Positions 47,628 through 59,379 of a DNA stretch of 64,000 bases are shown here, one piece after another. Position 1 is the first letter of the stretch. Every line of letters begins with the position of its first letter. Made by a program: the position numbers and the translations under genes. A model generated the notes under the pieces. The model saw only the letters and a list, made by a program, of their open reading frames with translations. It did not search any database and was not told where the DNA came from. The DNA comes from Erwinia aphidicola (GTDB lineage Bacteria; Pseudomonadota; Gammaproteobacteria; Enterobacterales; Enterobacteriaceae). Where the stretch lies: assembly GCF_014773485.1 (NCBI RefSeq), contig NZ_JACXBP010000005.1, forward strand, positions 62,001 through 126,000, given 5' to 3'.

Positions 47628-48431
47628 TTACAGAGCGGCCGAACGTTTTTGCGCCTGTTTCGCTGCATCAGTATTAGGGTAAAGTTTTACCACCTGCTGA
47701 TACACCGCTTTGGCTTTTGCCTTGTCGCCTTTTTCCTGCATGATCACCCCCACCTTCAGCAGCGCATCGCCACTCTTCGGTGATTTAGGGTAATTTTTTA
47801 CTACGGTGGCAAAATAATAGGCCGCGTCGTCTTTTTTACCTTTGTTGTAATTCAACTGTCCCAGCCAGTAATTGGCATTCGGCTGGAAGGTGGAATCCGG
47901 ATACTTCTTCACAAAGGCCTGAAAAGCGGCGATCGCCTGATCGTACTGCTTTTTCTCCAGCACCAGTGCCACTGCGGCATTGTAGTCGGTGTTGGCATCA
48001 CCGCTTTGCACAGGCGCAGCAGCAGCGGCGGCAGGAGCCGCCGCCGCGTCGCTACCTGACGCACCGCTATTGCCTGCCGCAGCATCGCCGCCAGCTGCGG
48101 CTGCGTTAGCATTTGCGCCACCGCTGCTCAGACTGTCGATCTGCTGGTAAAGGCCTTTCTGACGTTCCACAACCTGGTTCAGCTGATAGCTGTTTTCCTG
48201 GATCTGACCACGTAACTGGTCAATATCATTTTGGTTAGCGGAAAGTTGCTGCTGAAGCTGCTGGAGGAGCTGTGCCTGAGCATTAGAAATACGCTCAAGA
48301 GTGGTGACGCGGTCTTCAACCGAGCCAGAGCCAACGTTACTGATTGTTGCCTGGGCATTAGCGGCCCAGGGGGCCGCTACGCCAATCAGTAACGACAGAC
48401 TCAACAGGTGAGTTCTGAAGCTACTAATCAT
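47628..48431 (-). CDS. cpoB: Cell division coordinator CpoB (YbgF)
   Basis: CpoB is a periplasmic protein that links Tol-Pal function with PBP1B-driven peptidoglycan synthesis at constriction. The 267 residues have a signal peptide, an N-terminal coiled coil (about 35-95, rich in QLLQQLQQQL-type heptads), an Ala/Gly-rich linker (about 105-145) and C-terminal TPR repeats (YNAAVALVLEKKQYDQAI onward). It starts nine bases after pal. Confidence 0.96.
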   Translation of the reverse strand: MISSFRTHLLSLSLLIGVAAPWAANAQATISNVGSGSVEDRVTTLERISNAQAQLLQQLQQQLSANQNDIDQLRGQIQENSYQLNQVVERQKGLYQQIDSLSSGGANANAAAAGGDAAAGNSGASGSDAAAAPAAAAAAPVQSGDANTDYNAAVALVLEKKQYDQAIAAFQAFVKKYPDSTFQPNANYWLGQLNYNKGKKDDAAYYFATVVKNYPKSPKSGDALLKVGVIMQEKGDKAKAKAVYQQVVKLYPNTDAAKQAQKRSAAL

Positions 48432-48440
48432 GTGATTCTC

Positions 48441-48959
48441 TTAGTAAACCAGTACTGCACGACGGTTTTTAGCATAAGCTGATTCGTCGTGACCCAGTAC
48501 TGCAGGTTTTTCTTTACCGTAAGAAACGATAGAGATCTGGTCAGCAGAAACGCCTTTACCCTGCAGGTACATTTTCACAGCAGTAGCACGACGCTCGCCC
48601 AGTGAAATGTTGTACTCAGGAGTACCGCGCTCATCCGCATGACCTTCTACGGTCACTTTGTAAGATGGGTTGCTACGCAGGAAGTTTGCGTGTGCATCCA
48701 GCATCTGAGCGAATTCTGACTGGATGTCAAACTTGTCCAGACCGAAGTAAACGATGTTGTTTTTCTGCAGTTCTTGCATCTGCAGACGTGCCTGCTCGTC
48801 AGAAGACATGTTACCGCTGTTCATGCCGCTGTTAGAACCGTCACCCATGCCCATACCGTTGGTCTGGTCATTGTTGTTGTTCTTGTGAGAGCTACATGCA
48901 GCCACTGCGATTACTGGCAGTGCCAGCAGTAAGCCTTTCAGCACTTTGTTCAGTTGCAT
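48441..48959 (-). CDS. pal: Peptidoglycan-associated lipoprotein
   Basis: Pal is an outer-membrane lipoprotein that binds peptidoglycan and TolB. The 172 residues have a lipobox VIAVAACSS and an OmpA-type domain with [20 protein letters not shown]. The final KNRRAVLVY is characteristic. A Gly/Asn/Met-rich linker follows the lipidated cysteine. Confidence 0.98.
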   Translation of the reverse strand: MQLNKVLKGLLLALPVIAVAACSSHKNNNNDQTNGMGMGDGSNSGMNSGNMSSDEQARLQMQELQKNNIVYFGLDKFDIQSEFAQMLDAHANFLRSNPSYKVTVEGHADERGTPEYNISLGERRATAVKMYLQGKGVSADQISIVSYGKEKPAVLGHDESAYAKNRRAVLVY

Positions 48960-49003
48960 TATTTAATTCCTATTATAGTTTGCCATACATATTTACACAT
49001 GCA

Positions 49004-50296
49004 TCACAGATACGGCGACCAGGCAGGAAATTTGACCTGTCCATCGGTTGCCGGAAGACGCGCTTTGAAACGCCCATCCGTCGAAACCAACTGCAATACG
49101 GAACCCATCCCCTGAGTAGAGCTATAGATTACCATCGTGCCGTTAGGTGCGAGACTTGGCGTCTCATCCAGGAACGTGTCCGTTAATTGTTGAACGGCTC
49201 CCGTTACCAGATCTTGTCGAGCGACGTGTTGAGCGCCGCTGTTGGTGCTGACCATCACCATTGATTTGCCATCAGTGCTTACGTCGCCATCCTGGTTTTG
49301 ACCGCCTTCCCAGGTAATGCGCTGCGGCGTGCCGCCGTTAACACCAATTTTATAAATTTGCGGACGACCGGCCTGGTCGGAGGTATAGGCCAGAGTCTGG
49401 CTGTCCGGGAACCAGGTCGGTTCAGTGCTGTTATAACGACCGTCGGTCACCTGAGTGATCTGGCCTGAACCCAGGTTCATCACGTAGAGATTCAGACTGC
49501 CGGTTTTCGACAGTGCGAATGCCAGCTTAGAACCATCGGGTGAGAATGCAGGCGCACCGTTGTGACGCGGGAATGAGGCTACCTGTTTAATTGCACCGTT
49601 AGCCAGCGTCTGAATCACCAGCGCAGACTTACCGCTTTCAAAGGTCACATAAGCCACTTTACTCCCGTCTGGAGACCAGGCAGGGGACATCAATGGCTGC
49701 GGTGAACGGTGAACCACAAACTGGTTGTAGCCGTCGTAGTCGGAAACGCGCAGTTCATACGGGAACTGGCCGCCGTTGGTCTGCACCACGTAAGCAATAC
49801 GCGTACGGAATGCACCTTTAATGCCGGTCAGCTTTTCAAAGCTCTCATCACTGGCGGTGTGTGCGGCGTAGCGCAGCCACTGCTTGGTGACTTTGAACTG
49901 GTTTTGCGCCAGTACCGCACCAGGGTTACCCGAGGTGTCGACCAGCTGGTAAGAGACGGTATAGCTACCGTCAGCGCCCGGCTGAACCTGGCCCACAACC
50001 ACCGCATCAATACCCAGCGCGGTCCATGCAGCAGGCTGCACTTCGGCAGCAGAGGTAGGCTGCTGTGGTAAACGTGAACGATCGATTGGGTTAAATTTAC
50101 CGCTGTTACGTAAGTCGGCAGCAACGATGCCACCAATATCTTCCGGTGCTGCACCCGGACCGTCCCACTTAAACGGCACAACGCCGATAGGACGCGCGGT
50201 GTTCACACCCTGAGTAATTTCAATGCGAACTTCTGCATGCGCAACCGCGACAAACAGCATTAAAACGCTCAGCGCTACACGAAATGCCTGCTTCAT
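49004..50296 (-). CDS. tolB: Tol-Pal system protein TolB
   Basis: TolB is a periplasmic beta-propeller that shuttles between Pal and TolA. The 430 residues start [14 protein letters not shown] with a signal peptide ending [12 protein letters not shown]. The C-terminal part has repeated [20 protein letters not shown] blades. The start at 50296 follows GGGAGA; nine further codons upstream are not used. Confidence 0.97.
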   Translation of the reverse strand: MKQAFRVALSVLMLFVAVAHAEVRIEITQGVNTARPIGVVPFKWDGPGAAPEDIGGIVAADLRNSGKFNPIDRSRLPQQPTSAAEVQPAAWTALGIDAVVVGQVQPGADGSYTVSYQLVDTSGNPGAVLAQNQFKVTKQWLRYAAHTASDESFEKLTGIKGAFRTRIAYVVQTNGGQFPYELRVSDYDGYNQFVVHRSPQPLMSPAWSPDGSKVAYVTFESGKSALVIQTLANGAIKQVASFPRHNGAPAFSPDGSKLAFALSKTGSLNLYVMNLGSGQITQVTDGRYNSTEPTWFPDSQTLAYTSDQAGRPQIYKIGVNGGTPQRITWEGGQNQDGDVSTDGKSMVMVSTNSGAQHVARQDLVTGAVQQLTDTFLDETPSLAPNGTMVIYSSTQGMGSVLQLVSTDGRFKARLPATDGQVKFPAWSPYL

Positions 50297-50403
50297 TATT
50301 TCTCCCTTACCCGGACATAGCACCCGTGGTAAATAGCCTTGTAATCAACAAACCTAAGAGTACGACATGGTGAACATAGTTCAACATGCCGCTTATTACC
50401 GAA

Positions 50404-51687
50404 TTATTGTGGCTTGAAACGCATCGGGGCGTTTTTGAACACCTCATAAACCGCCTGCGAAGGGGGTTTAGGAATGCGAGCCTGCTTAGCTGCCGCTATG
50501 GCCGCCTGGCAAAGTGCCGGGTCACCACCTTCAGACTGAACACTGATCAACATACCATCCGGAGCTAGCTTAATTCGCAGATCGCAGGTTTTACCGGCAT
50601 AAGTACTCGCGTCGTAGAACTTGCTCTGAATGGCAGCTGTAATCTGCCCCAGATAACCATTAATCTCCGCGCCAGATGCCCCTGCAGTTTTCTGGTTGCC
50701 CTGCCCTGCAGCCCCACCGCCTCCGGCAGCTTTACCGGACTTCGGCGCATTTTTACCTGAAGTCAGGTCACCCAGCAGGTCACCGACATCACCAGACTCT
50801 TTCGCGGCTTCCGCTGCGGCTTTCTTCTTGGCGGCGGCATCAGCTTTGGCTTTCGCCGCAGCGTCAGCTTTTGCCTGAGCGGCAGCATCAGCTTTGGCTT
50901 TGGCCGCGGCCTCGGCTTTTTCTTTCGCAGCAGCAGCGGCTTTCTCTTTCGCCTCTTCTGCGGCTTTGGCTTTCGCATCGGCAGCAGCCTGCTGTTTCGC
51001 TTCCTGGGCTGCTTTCGCATCCGCCGCTGCTTTCGCTTTGGCTTCCGCGGTCGCCTTGGCTTTCGCATCGGCTACGGCTTTCTCTTTAGCGGCTTCTGCT
51101 GCGGCCTGCTTCGCTTCGGCCTCAGCTTGTTTCTTCGCATCAGCAGCGGCTTTTTTAGCCTCTTCTGCCGCTTTTTTCTGGGCGTCAGCCGCAGATTTCG
51201 CCTGGGCATCCGCCTGAGCTTTGGCATCGGCTTTCGCTTTTGCCGCGGCGGCTTCTGCCTGTTTTTGCTCTTGTTGAGCCTGCTTCGCCGCGTCCGCTGC
51301 CTGTTTCTGCTCAGCCGCCTGTTGTGCGGCCTGCTGTTTGGCTTCTTCCTGCGCCTGCAGACGCTCTTTCTCCATCTGCTTTAGCTGCTTCTGTTCAGCA
51401 GCCTGCTTTTGCTGCAGCTCTTCCGCCTGCTGCTGCGCCTGTTTCTGGCGCTGCTGCTCGGCACGTTTGCTTTCGCTCTGCTGATTTTGCTGACGATTGT
51501 ACTGTTCTACCACCGCGCCAGAATCGACCATCACTGCATCAATATCGCTACCGCCACCGCCGCCGCTGGCGTCGATGTTTTCGTCAAACGAGCTCCATAC
51601 CAGTAGTGCAATCAAAATGATGTGCAAAATGACTGATACGGTTATGGCACGTTTTAACTTTTCGTCTTGCTCGGTTGCCTTCGACAC
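50404..51687 (-). CDS. tolA: Tol-Pal system protein TolA
   Basis: TolA is an inner-membrane protein spanning the periplasm. The 427 residues have one membrane helix (about 14-34) and a long Ala/Lys/Glu-rich helical domain II (about 60-310) with many KA-A-EAK repeats. A globular C-terminal domain III (about 330-427) has CDLRIKLAPDGMLISV. Domain II repeats make the DNA locally repetitive and create spurious reading frames on the other strand. Confidence 0.97.
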   Translation of the reverse strand: MSKATEQDEKLKRAITVSVILHIILIALLVWSSFDENIDASGGGGGSDIDAVMVDSGAVVEQYNRQQNQQSESKRAEQQRQKQAQQQAEELQQKQAAEQKQLKQMEKERLQAQEEAKQQAAQQAAEQKQAADAAKQAQQEQKQAEAAAAKAKADAKAQADAQAKSAADAQKKAAEEAKKAAADAKKQAEAEAKQAAAEAAKEKAVADAKAKATAEAKAKAAADAKAAQEAKQQAAADAKAKAAEEAKEKAAAAAKEKAEAAAKAKADAAAQAKADAAAKAKADAAAKKKAAAEAAKESGDVGDLLGDLTSGKNAPKSGKAAGGGGAAGQGNQKTAGASGAEINGYLGQITAAIQSKFYDASTYAGKTCDLRIKLAPDGMLISVQSEGGDPALCQAAIAAAKQARIPKPPSQAVYEVFKNAPMRFKPQ

Positions 51688-51716
51688 TCTCGGTTCCCAA
51701 AAACGGTTCGAATGAA

Positions 51717-52148
51717 TTAAATCGGCTGCGTCATTAATCCGACAGACTTAACGCCGGCCTGATGCAGCAAGTTGAGCGCCTTGATGATCTCGTCATAAGG
51801 CACTTCTTTGGCTCCGCCAATCAGGAACACGGTTTTCGGGTTAGCCGTGATGCGACGCTGCGCCTCGGCAACCACCTGTTCCGGTGGCAGCTGCTCCATC
51901 CGATCGTGATCAACCACCAGGCTGTACTGCCCGACTCCGGAAACTTCGACGATCACCGGAGGGTTATCATCGCTGGAGACGGTCTTAGAATCCGTTGCGT
52001 CCGGCAGATCGACTTCCACGCTCTGGGTGATGATCGGCGCCGTTGCCATGAAAATCAGCAGCAGCACCAGCAGCACGTCCAGCAGCGGTACGATATTTAT
52101 CTCGGACTTAACTTCGCGGCGACCACCGCGACCACGTTTTCTGGCCAT
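51717..52148 (-). CDS. tolR: Tol-Pal system protein TolR
   Basis: TolR is the ExbD-like partner of TolQ. The 143 residues have one membrane helix (about 20-40) with the proton-channel aspartate in VPLLDVLLVLLLIFM, and a periplasmic domain. It lies between tolQ and tolA as in other Enterobacterales. Confidence 0.97.
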   Translation of the reverse strand: MARKRGRGGRREVKSEINIVPLLDVLLVLLLIFMATAPIITQSVEVDLPDATDSKTVSSDDNPPVIVEVSGVGQYSLVVDHDRMEQLPPEQVVAEAQRRITANPKTVFLIGGAKEVPYDEIIKALNLLHQAGVKSVGLMTQPI

Positions 52149-52161
52149 GCTAACCTCCGAC

Positions 52162-53249
<1,088 letters not shown>

Positions 53250-53500
53250 TCTACATCCCGGTAATGCTAATCATTGGTACAGGAAAACGTTGCTACTATA
53301 CGCAAGAGCTAACTGCTTGGGAATGGATTGCCAGAGGGTTACGAAAATAATTATCCGGCGGTAACAACTTCACTGATTTCAGCATATTTGTTAAACAATG
53401 ATTGACAAAAAAGCAGGTAAAAAAAGATTGGCGAAGGCGGGAATGAAGTGGAATTTAGCGGGAAAAATTATGGGCCAGAGAAACCTGGCCCATGGCATGC

Positions 53501-53794
53501 TTAAAGGAAGAAAAATCCGACCCCGCTCAGCAATATCAGCAGCGCGGGCAGTGGCGCAAATAACCCACGCCAGCGCAGACGCTGGGGGCGGAATCCGACA
53601 CCGTGGATCACCCCGGCACACACCGCCCACATCAGCAGTAACCCCTGCCAGATAGTCAGCTCGCTGCTGTTGGCTGCGAAGCGTGACGGGTCCCAAAACA
53701 TGCAGCCCGCCAGCAGCAACGCCGCCACCAGGGACAGCGCCCGTAACGGGCCCTTATCCATCAGTTGATAGAGACGAGCGATGCCCTCCCCCAT
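53501..53794 (-). CDS. ybgE: Cyd operon membrane protein YbgE
   Basis: YbgE is a 97-residue membrane protein with three hydrophobic segments. Its function is unknown. The length equals E. coli YbgE, and the central MWAVCAGVIHGVGFRP is typical. Its ATG overlaps the cydX stop codon (TAATG), making it the last gene of cydABX-ybgE. Confidence 0.93.
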   Translation of the reverse strand: MGEGIARLYQLMDKGPLRALSLVAALLLAGCMFWDPSRFAANSSELTIWQGLLLMWAVCAGVIHGVGFRPQRLRWRGLFAPLPALLILLSGVGFFFL

Positions 53795-53904
53795 TACGAT
53801 TTCTCTTCAGCGCTTGCCGCTTCAGCCTGCTCTAACGCCAGGGCTGTAATAATACCGAAGGCACAGGCCAGCAGCGTGCCGAGGATCCAGGCAAAATACC
53901 ACAT
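53794..53904 (-). CDS. cydX: Cytochrome bd-I accessory subunit CydX
   Basis: Reading the minus strand gives 36 residues: MWYFAWILGTLLACAFG, then IITALALEQAEAASAEEKS. The first part is almost identical to E. coli CydX, a single-helix subunit needed for stable haem binding in cytochrome bd-I. It lies between cydB and ybgE, preceded by AGGAG. Confidence 0.96.
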   Translation of the reverse strand: MWYFAWILGTLLACAFGIITALALEQAEAASAEEKS

Positions 53905-53920
53905 GATGACGCTCCTTCTG

Positions 53921-55060
53921 TTAATAGAGAGAATTGCTGTTACCTTCAATATGCTCTTTGGTCAGGCGACCAAACATTTTGTAGTAACACCAGGTTGTAT
54001 AAGCCAGGATGATTGGCACAAAGATAATGGCTGCCACGGTCATCACTTTCAGGGTCAGCAACGTCGACGTTGCATCCCACATCGTCAGGCTGACGTTAGG
54101 TACGGTGCTGGAAGGCATCACGAACGGGAACATCGCTACCCCCGCAGTCAGGATCACGCAGGCCATGGTTAAGGAAGAGAAGACAAATGCCCACGCCCCT
54201 TTCTCCAGCCGCGAACACATAATGGTCAGCAGCGGCAGCACCACGCCCAGCGCCGGAATGGTCCAGAGAATCGGTGCATTATTGAAATTCACCATCCAGG
54301 CACCCGCCTGCTGACTCACTTCTTTCACCAGCGGGTTGGACGGGCCGTTATGATCCAGTACCGAGGTCACCACGTAACCATCAATCCCGTAAACGACCCA
54401 GATGCCTGCCAGCACAAAGCACACCATCATCACCAGCGCACAGATCTGCGCGGTGATGCGCGCGCGCAGGTGCAGCTCACCCACGGTACGCATCTGCAGA
54501 TAAGTTGCCCCCTGAGTCAGGAACATCATCAGGCTAACGATACCTGCCAGCAGGCCAAACGGGTTAAGCAGCTGGAAGAAGTTGCCTGTGTAGAACAGGC
54601 GCAGGTCAGTATCAATGTGGAAAGGCACGCCCTGCAGCAGGTTACCGAACGCCACCCCGATCACCAGCGGTGGTACGAAGCTGCCAATAAAGATTGCCCA
54701 GTCCCACATTCCACGCCAGCGCGGATCTTCTATTTTCGAGCGGTAGTCAAAACCGACCGGACGGAAGAACAGCGAGGCCAGCACCAGGATCATCGCCACG
54801 TAGAAGCCGGAGAAGGCCGCCGCATAAACGGTAGGCCAGGCGGCAAACAGTGCACCGCCGGCAGTGATCAGCCAAACCTGGTTGCCGTCCCAGTGCGGGG
54901 CGATACTGTTGATCATGATGCGGCGTTCGGTATCGGTACGGCCGAGAATGCGCGACAGCACCCCCACCCCCATATCGAAACCATCGGTGATGGCGAATCC
55001 GATACACAGGATGCCAATCAGCAGCCACCAGATAAAACGCATTAGTTCATAAGTTAACAT
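53921..55060 (-). CDS. cydB: Cytochrome bd-I ubiquinol oxidase subunit II
   Basis: CydB is a 379-residue membrane subunit with about nine helices. The N-terminal MLTYELMRFIWWLLIGIL and GFAITDGFDMGVG are characteristic. Together with CydA it reduces oxygen at high affinity while moving protons. It lies 15 bases after cydA. Confidence 0.97.
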   Translation of the reverse strand: MLTYELMRFIWWLLIGILCIGFAITDGFDMGVGVLSRILGRTDTERRIMINSIAPHWDGNQVWLITAGGALFAAWPTVYAAAFSGFYVAMILVLASLFFRPVGFDYRSKIEDPRWRGMWDWAIFIGSFVPPLVIGVAFGNLLQGVPFHIDTDLRLFYTGNFFQLLNPFGLLAGIVSLMMFLTQGATYLQMRTVGELHLRARITAQICALVMMVCFVLAGIWVVYGIDGYVVTSVLDHNGPSNPLVKEVSQQAGAWMVNFNNAPILWTIPALGVVLPLLTIMCSRLEKGAWAFVFSSLTMACVILTAGVAMFPFVMPSSTVPNVSLTMWDATSTLLTLKVMTVAAIIFVPIILAYTTWCYYKMFGRLTKEHIEGNSNSLY

Positions 55061-55075
55061 GTGTGCACTCCTGTC

Positions 55076-56644
55076 TTATCGAACCGGCTGCGGCGCAGTG
55101 GCGGACTGTTCAAAGTGATAGCGCCCGGTTTTCAAGCTGCTTGGGCCAAGGCGCGCAAACTTGAACATCAGATACATTTCAGCGACCAGGAATAGCGTGT
55201 ACAGACCGCAAATCAGTCCGATGGAGAACAGCAGATCGCCAATGGTCAGTGACGAGTTCGCCACGGCGGTTGGCAGCACTTCACCGATGGCCCACGGCTG
55301 GCGGCCGTATTCAGCAACAAACCAGCCTGACTCAATGGCGATCCACGGTAACGGAATACCGTATAGCGCGCATTTAAGTAGCAGCGGGCACTTGCCGATG
55401 CGATTGCGGATCACCGACCAGAACGACAGGCCGATAATCAACAGCATCAGTACGCCACACAGCACCATAATGCGGAATGAGAAATAGAGCGGCGCCACGG
55501 CAGGAATCGAATCTTTAGTGGCCTGCTGGATTTGTGCTTCGCTGGCATCCGCCACGTTCGGCGTATAGCGTTTCAGCAACAGCCCGTAACCGAGGTCCTT
55601 CTTGGCCGCGTTGAATTCAGCACGTACGGCAGGATCCTGATTGCCGGTGCGAAGCTGCTGCAGCAGCTGATAAGCCTTCATGCCGTTACGAATACGCACT
55701 TCGTGCTCGCTCATCAGCTCTTTCAGGCCGGTCACCTGCTTATCCACGGAGCGAGTGGCAATTAAGCCCAGCGCCCAGGGGATCTGAATAGCATAGTTAT
55801 TGCGCTGTGCTTCCTGATCGGGAATACCAAACAGGGTAAACGCCGCCGGGGCTGGCTGGGTTTCCCATTCGGCTTCAATAGCCGCCAGTTTGGTTTTCTG
55901 CACGTCACCGACTTCGTAGCCTGATTCATCACCCAGCACGATGACGGAGAGGATAGCGGCCATGCCAAAGCTGGCGGCAATGGCAAAGGAGCGTTTAGCA
56001 AAGGCCATATCGCGCCCGCGCAGAAGATAGTAGGAGCTGACCCCAAGGATAAACATCGCACCGCAGGTATAGCCTGCCGCCACGGTGTGAACGAATTTAA
56101 CCTGAGCAACGGGGTTGAGGACCAGTTCAGAGAAGCTGATCATCTCCATGCGCATGGTTTCGAAATTGAAATCGGAGGCAACCGGGTTTTGCATCCAGCC
56201 ATTTGCCACCAGAATCCACAGCGCAGAAAGGTTTGAGCCTAATGCCACCAGCCAGGTCACAGCCATATGCTGTACTTTACCCAGACGATCCCAGCCGAAG
56301 AAGAATAGCCCGACAAAGGTGGATTCAAGGAAGAACGCCATTAAACCTTCAATGGCGAGCGGAGCACCGAAGATATCCCCGACATAGTGAGAGTAGTAAG
56401 ACCAGTTGGTGCCGAACTGAAACTCCATGGTAAGTCCGGTGGCGACGCCCAGAGCAAAGTTAATACCAAATAACTTGCCCCAGAATTTGGTCATATCTTT
56501 ATAGATCTGTTTGCCGGACAGAACATATACGGTTTCCATGATTGCCAGTAAAAACGCCATACCCAGCGTTAATGGCACAAACAGGAAATGATACATGGCA
56601 GTCAAGGCAAACTGTAATCGCGACAGTTCGACAATATCCAACAT
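55076..56644 (-). CDS. cydA: Cytochrome bd-I ubiquinol oxidase subunit I
   Basis: CydA carries all haems (b558, b595 and d) and the quinol site. The 522 residues begin [20 protein letters not shown]; His19, the b595/d-side ligand in E. coli numbering, falls in this stretch. GRQPW and the periplasmic Q-loop (about 250-380, including the enterobacterial insert) are present. The start follows AGGAG; an upstream extension is unsupported. Confidence 0.97.
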   Translation of the reverse strand: MLDIVELSRLQFALTAMYHFLFVPLTLGMAFLLAIMETVYVLSGKQIYKDMTKFWGKLFGINFALGVATGLTMEFQFGTNWSYYSHYVGDIFGAPLAIEGLMAFFLESTFVGLFFFGWDRLGKVQHMAVTWLVALGSNLSALWILVANGWMQNPVASDFNFETMRMEMISFSELVLNPVAQVKFVHTVAAGYTCGAMFILGVSSYYLLRGRDMAFAKRSFAIAASFGMAAILSVIVLGDESGYEVGDVQKTKLAAIEAEWETQPAPAAFTLFGIPDQEAQRNNYAIQIPWALGLIATRSVDKQVTGLKELMSEHEVRIRNGMKAYQLLQQLRTGNQDPAVRAEFNAAKKDLGYGLLLKRYTPNVADASEAQIQQATKDSIPAVAPLYFSFRIMVLCGVLMLLIIGLSFWSVIRNRIGKCPLLLKCALYGIPLPWIAIESGWFVAEYGRQPWAIGEVLPTAVANSSLTIGDLLFSIGLICGLYTLFLVAEMYLMFKFARLGPSSLKTGRYHFEQSATAPQPVR

Positions 56645-57204
56645 TTCGACTCCTTGCTCCGCTAGCAGATCGCGCTGAATAATATCCGAGTAAAACACTC
56701 AGTTATTCTCGACGAAATCTCCAACAAATGAAATTTTATCCCATGGTAGTTTTCGACGCAGGGCGCGACGCCTTAGCCTGACGACTCAAGGTTACCAACG
56801 GCTTAAACACGCTAATTTTAGAGGTTTTACTATTGTACGCCTTTATACACACAACTTTAAAGCGGTTTTGTGACGACAGTATTATTTTTCCCTTTTCACA
56901 TCAATTTGCTGAGTGATATAGGTAAACCCGCCAAATTGATACAGCGCAATTTAAACTAAAAGCTAAGACACTTTCCAGCAATAAAGACGATAAATAAAAC
57001 TGCTTTTCTTGATCCAGATTAAGATAATGACTGGCATTAATATGGTAGTAAAAAGGAGATGTTAAGTTATTGTATGCACTTTCCAGATGGGCGTTAAATA
57101 TAAACACAAGATCGTGGTTATTTTAGGTTAAATGATTTTTACCTGATGGATGGATAAAAAATAAAGTTAAATCTCAAGCTGATAAAAGTGTGGCATAAGA
57201 AGAT
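56645..57204 (-). promoter_or_regulatory. cydA upstream control region with an FNR-like box
   Basis: This 560-base AT-rich stretch holds no supported gene; the mng genes found here in E. coli are absent. TTGATCCAGATTAA at 57009-57022 matches the FNR consensus TTGAT-N4-ATCAA with one mismatch. Several GTTAA-containing runs (near 57062, 57125 and 57164) could be parts of ArcA sites, but the spacing is not diagnostic. In E. coli, cydAB is controlled by ArcA and FNR. Confidence 0.6.
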
Positions 57205-57233
57205 AAAAAAGCCACCCGCAGGTGGCTTTTTTT
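57205..57233. terminator. Terminator after sucD
   Basis: AAAAAAGCCACC-CGCA-GGTGGCTTTTTTT has a stem flanked by A and T tracts and can act on both strands. It closes the sucABCD transcript on the minus strand. Confidence 0.93.
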
Positions 57234-57252
57234 GCTGTATTGCACAGCGTGC

Positions 57253-58125
57253 TTACTGAGGCAGAACCGCTTTCACCGCGTCGCCGATGTCAGCCAGGCT
57301 GCGCACGGTTTTCACGCCTGCCGCTTCCAGTGCAGCAAACTTCTCGTCAGCTGTCCCTTTACCGCCTGCAATAATTGCACCCGCATGGCCCATACGCTTA
57401 CCTTTAGGCGCGGTCACGCCTGCAATGTAACCGACAACCGGCTTGGTGACGTACTCTTTGATAAACGCAGCCGCTTCTTCTTCTGCGCTACCACCGATCT
57501 CACCGATCATCACAATCGCTTCAGTCTGTGGGTCGTCCTGGAACAGCTTCAGGATATCGATAAAGTTAGAGCCCGGAATCGGGTCACCACCGATACCCAC
57601 GCAGGTAGACTGGCCGTAGCCAATGTCTGTAGTCTGCTTAACGGCTTCATATGTCAGCGTACCAGAGCGGGAAACGATACCGATACGGCCCGGCTGGTGG
57701 ATGTGACCTGGCATGATGCCGATTTTGCACTCGCCTGGGGTGATAACACCCGGGCAGTTTGGACCGATCATACGCACGCCAGCTTCATCCAGCTTCACTT
57801 TTACCGTCAGCATATCCAGCGTTGGAATACCTTCAGTGATGGTGATGATCAGCTTGATGCCTGCATCGATAGCTTCCAGGATACCGTCTTTGCAGAACGG
57901 AGCAGGAACATAGATCACAGAGGCAGTTGCCCCCGTGGCTTCTACGGCTTCGCGTACGGTGTTGAATACCGGCAGACCGAGGTGCTCAGTACCGCCTTTG
58001 CCTGGGGTGACACCGCCAACCAGCTGAGTACCATAAGCTAATGCCTGCTCGGAGTGGAAAGTACCCTGCCCACCGGTGAAGCCCTGGCAGATAACTTTGG
58101 TGTTTTTATCGATCAAAATAGACAT
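57253..58125 (-). CDS. sucD: Succinyl-CoA synthetase alpha subunit
   Basis: SucD binds CoA and carries the phosphohistidine of succinate thiokinase. The 290 residues have the CoA-binding [16 protein letters not shown] and the active-site [14 protein letters not shown]. Its ATG overlaps the sucC stop by one base. Confidence 0.98.
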   Translation of the reverse strand: MSILIDKNTKVICQGFTGGQGTFHSEQALAYGTQLVGGVTPGKGGTEHLGLPVFNTVREAVEATGATASVIYVPAPFCKDGILEAIDAGIKLIITITEGIPTLDMLTVKVKLDEAGVRMIGPNCPGVITPGECKIGIMPGHIHQPGRIGIVSRSGTLTYEAVKQTTDIGYGQSTCVGIGGDPIPGSNFIDILKLFQDDPQTEAIVMIGEIGGSAEEEAAAFIKEYVTKPVVGYIAGVTAPKGKRMGHAGAIIAGGKGTADEKFAALEAAGVKTVRSLADIGDAVKAVLPQ

Positions 58126-59291
58126 TATTTACCCTCCGCTGCGGCAACAACGCGCTGCGCCGCGTCACTCAGGCTGGTTGCTGCAATAATATTCAGGCCG
58201 CTGTCTGCCAGTTTTTTGGCACCCAACTCGGCATTGTTACCTTCCAGACGGACCACTACCGGTACGTTCACGCCCACTTCAGCGACCGCGCCAATAATAC
58301 CGTCAGCAATCAGGTCGCAGCGTACGATGCCGCCGAAGATGTTAACGAATACGGCTTTCACCGCGTCGTCAGACAGGATGATTTTGAACGCTTCGGTGAC
58401 GCGCTCTTTGGTTGCGCCGCCGCCAACGTCCAGGAAGTTAGCTGGCTGGCCACCGCTCAGCTTCACGATGTCCATGGTGCCCATTGCCAGACCGGCGCCG
58501 TTTACCATGCAGCCGATGTTACCTTCCAGTGCCACATAGTTCAGTTCCCACTGCGCTGCGTGTGCTTCGCGTGAGTCTTCCTGGCTTGGGTCACGCATTT
58601 CGCGTAGCTCAGGCTGGCGGAAAAGTGCGTTGCCGTCGGCAGTCAGTTTACCGTCCAGGCAGACCAGATCGCCCTGCTTGGTGATGACCAGCGGGTTGAT
58701 CTCAACCAGTGCCAGGTCACGCTCCAGGAACAGCGTTGCCAGACCCATGAAGATCTTGGTGAACTGGCCAACCTGCTTACCGGTCAGACCCAGTTTGAAC
58801 GCCAGCTCACGGCCCTGATAGGGCTGTGGTCCAGTCAGCGGGTCCAGCGCCATTTTATGGATCAGGTGCGGGGTTTCTTCCGCTACTTTCTCAATTTCTA
58901 CGCCGCCCTCAGTAGAGGCCATAAACACCACACGACGCGTGCCACGGTCGACTACCGCGCCCAGGTACAGCTCCTGGTCGATGTCGGTCGCAGATTCAAC
59001 CAGAATCTGGTTAACCGGCTGACCATGTGCGTCTGTCTGGTAGGTCACCAGACGTTTGCCCAGCCAGTTTTCAGCGAATGCGCGGATGTCTTCTTTACTG
59101 TTTACCACTTTCACACCGCCCGCTTTACCACGGCCACCGGCATGAACCTGACATTTCACTACCCACGGGCCGGCACCAATTTTAGAGGCGGCTTCTTCTG
59201 CTTCGCGTGGCGTGGTGCAGGCATAACCGGTTGGTGCCGGTAAGCCATACCGTGCAAACAACTGTTTTGCCTGATATTCGTGTAAGTTCAT
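58125..59291 (-). CDS. sucC: Succinyl-CoA synthetase beta subunit
   Basis: SucC is the ATP-grasp subunit of 388 residues starting [18 protein letters not shown]. Conserved parts are [27 protein letters not shown] and [10 protein letters not shown]. It follows sucB by 88 bases and is coupled to sucD. Confidence 0.98.
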   Translation of the reverse strand: MNLHEYQAKQLFARYGLPAPTGYACTTPREAEEAASKIGAGPWVVKCQVHAGGRGKAGGVKVVNSKEDIRAFAENWLGKRLVTYQTDAHGQPVNQILVESATDIDQELYLGAVVDRGTRRVVFMASTEGGVEIEKVAEETPHLIHKMALDPLTGPQPYQGRELAFKLGLTGKQVGQFTKIFMGLATLFLERDLALVEINPLVITKQGDLVCLDGKLTADGNALFRQPELREMRDPSQEDSREAHAAQWELNYVALEGNIGCMVNGAGLAMGTMDIVKLSGGQPANFLDVGGGATKERVTEAFKIILSDDAVKAVFVNIFGGIVRCDLIADGIIGAVAEVGVNVPVVVRLEGNNAELGAKKLADSGLNIIAATSLSDAAQRVVAAAEGK

Positions 59292-59379
59292 GATGTTCTA
59301 TCCATTCAGGTCTGAAAAGACTTAGCCACGTTGTGGCTACACATAGGGTTGGGCACGGCGCAAGGCCGTGCCCAGGGGG

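Noticed and set aside
50676-51620. Several plus-strand ORFs opposite tolA
   Set aside because: They are low-complexity mirror frames of the TolA Ala/Lys repeats.
56901-57107. 68-codon minus-strand ORF in the cydA control region
   Set aside because: It is AT-rich chance coding that overlaps the FNR-like box, with no recognisable protein features.
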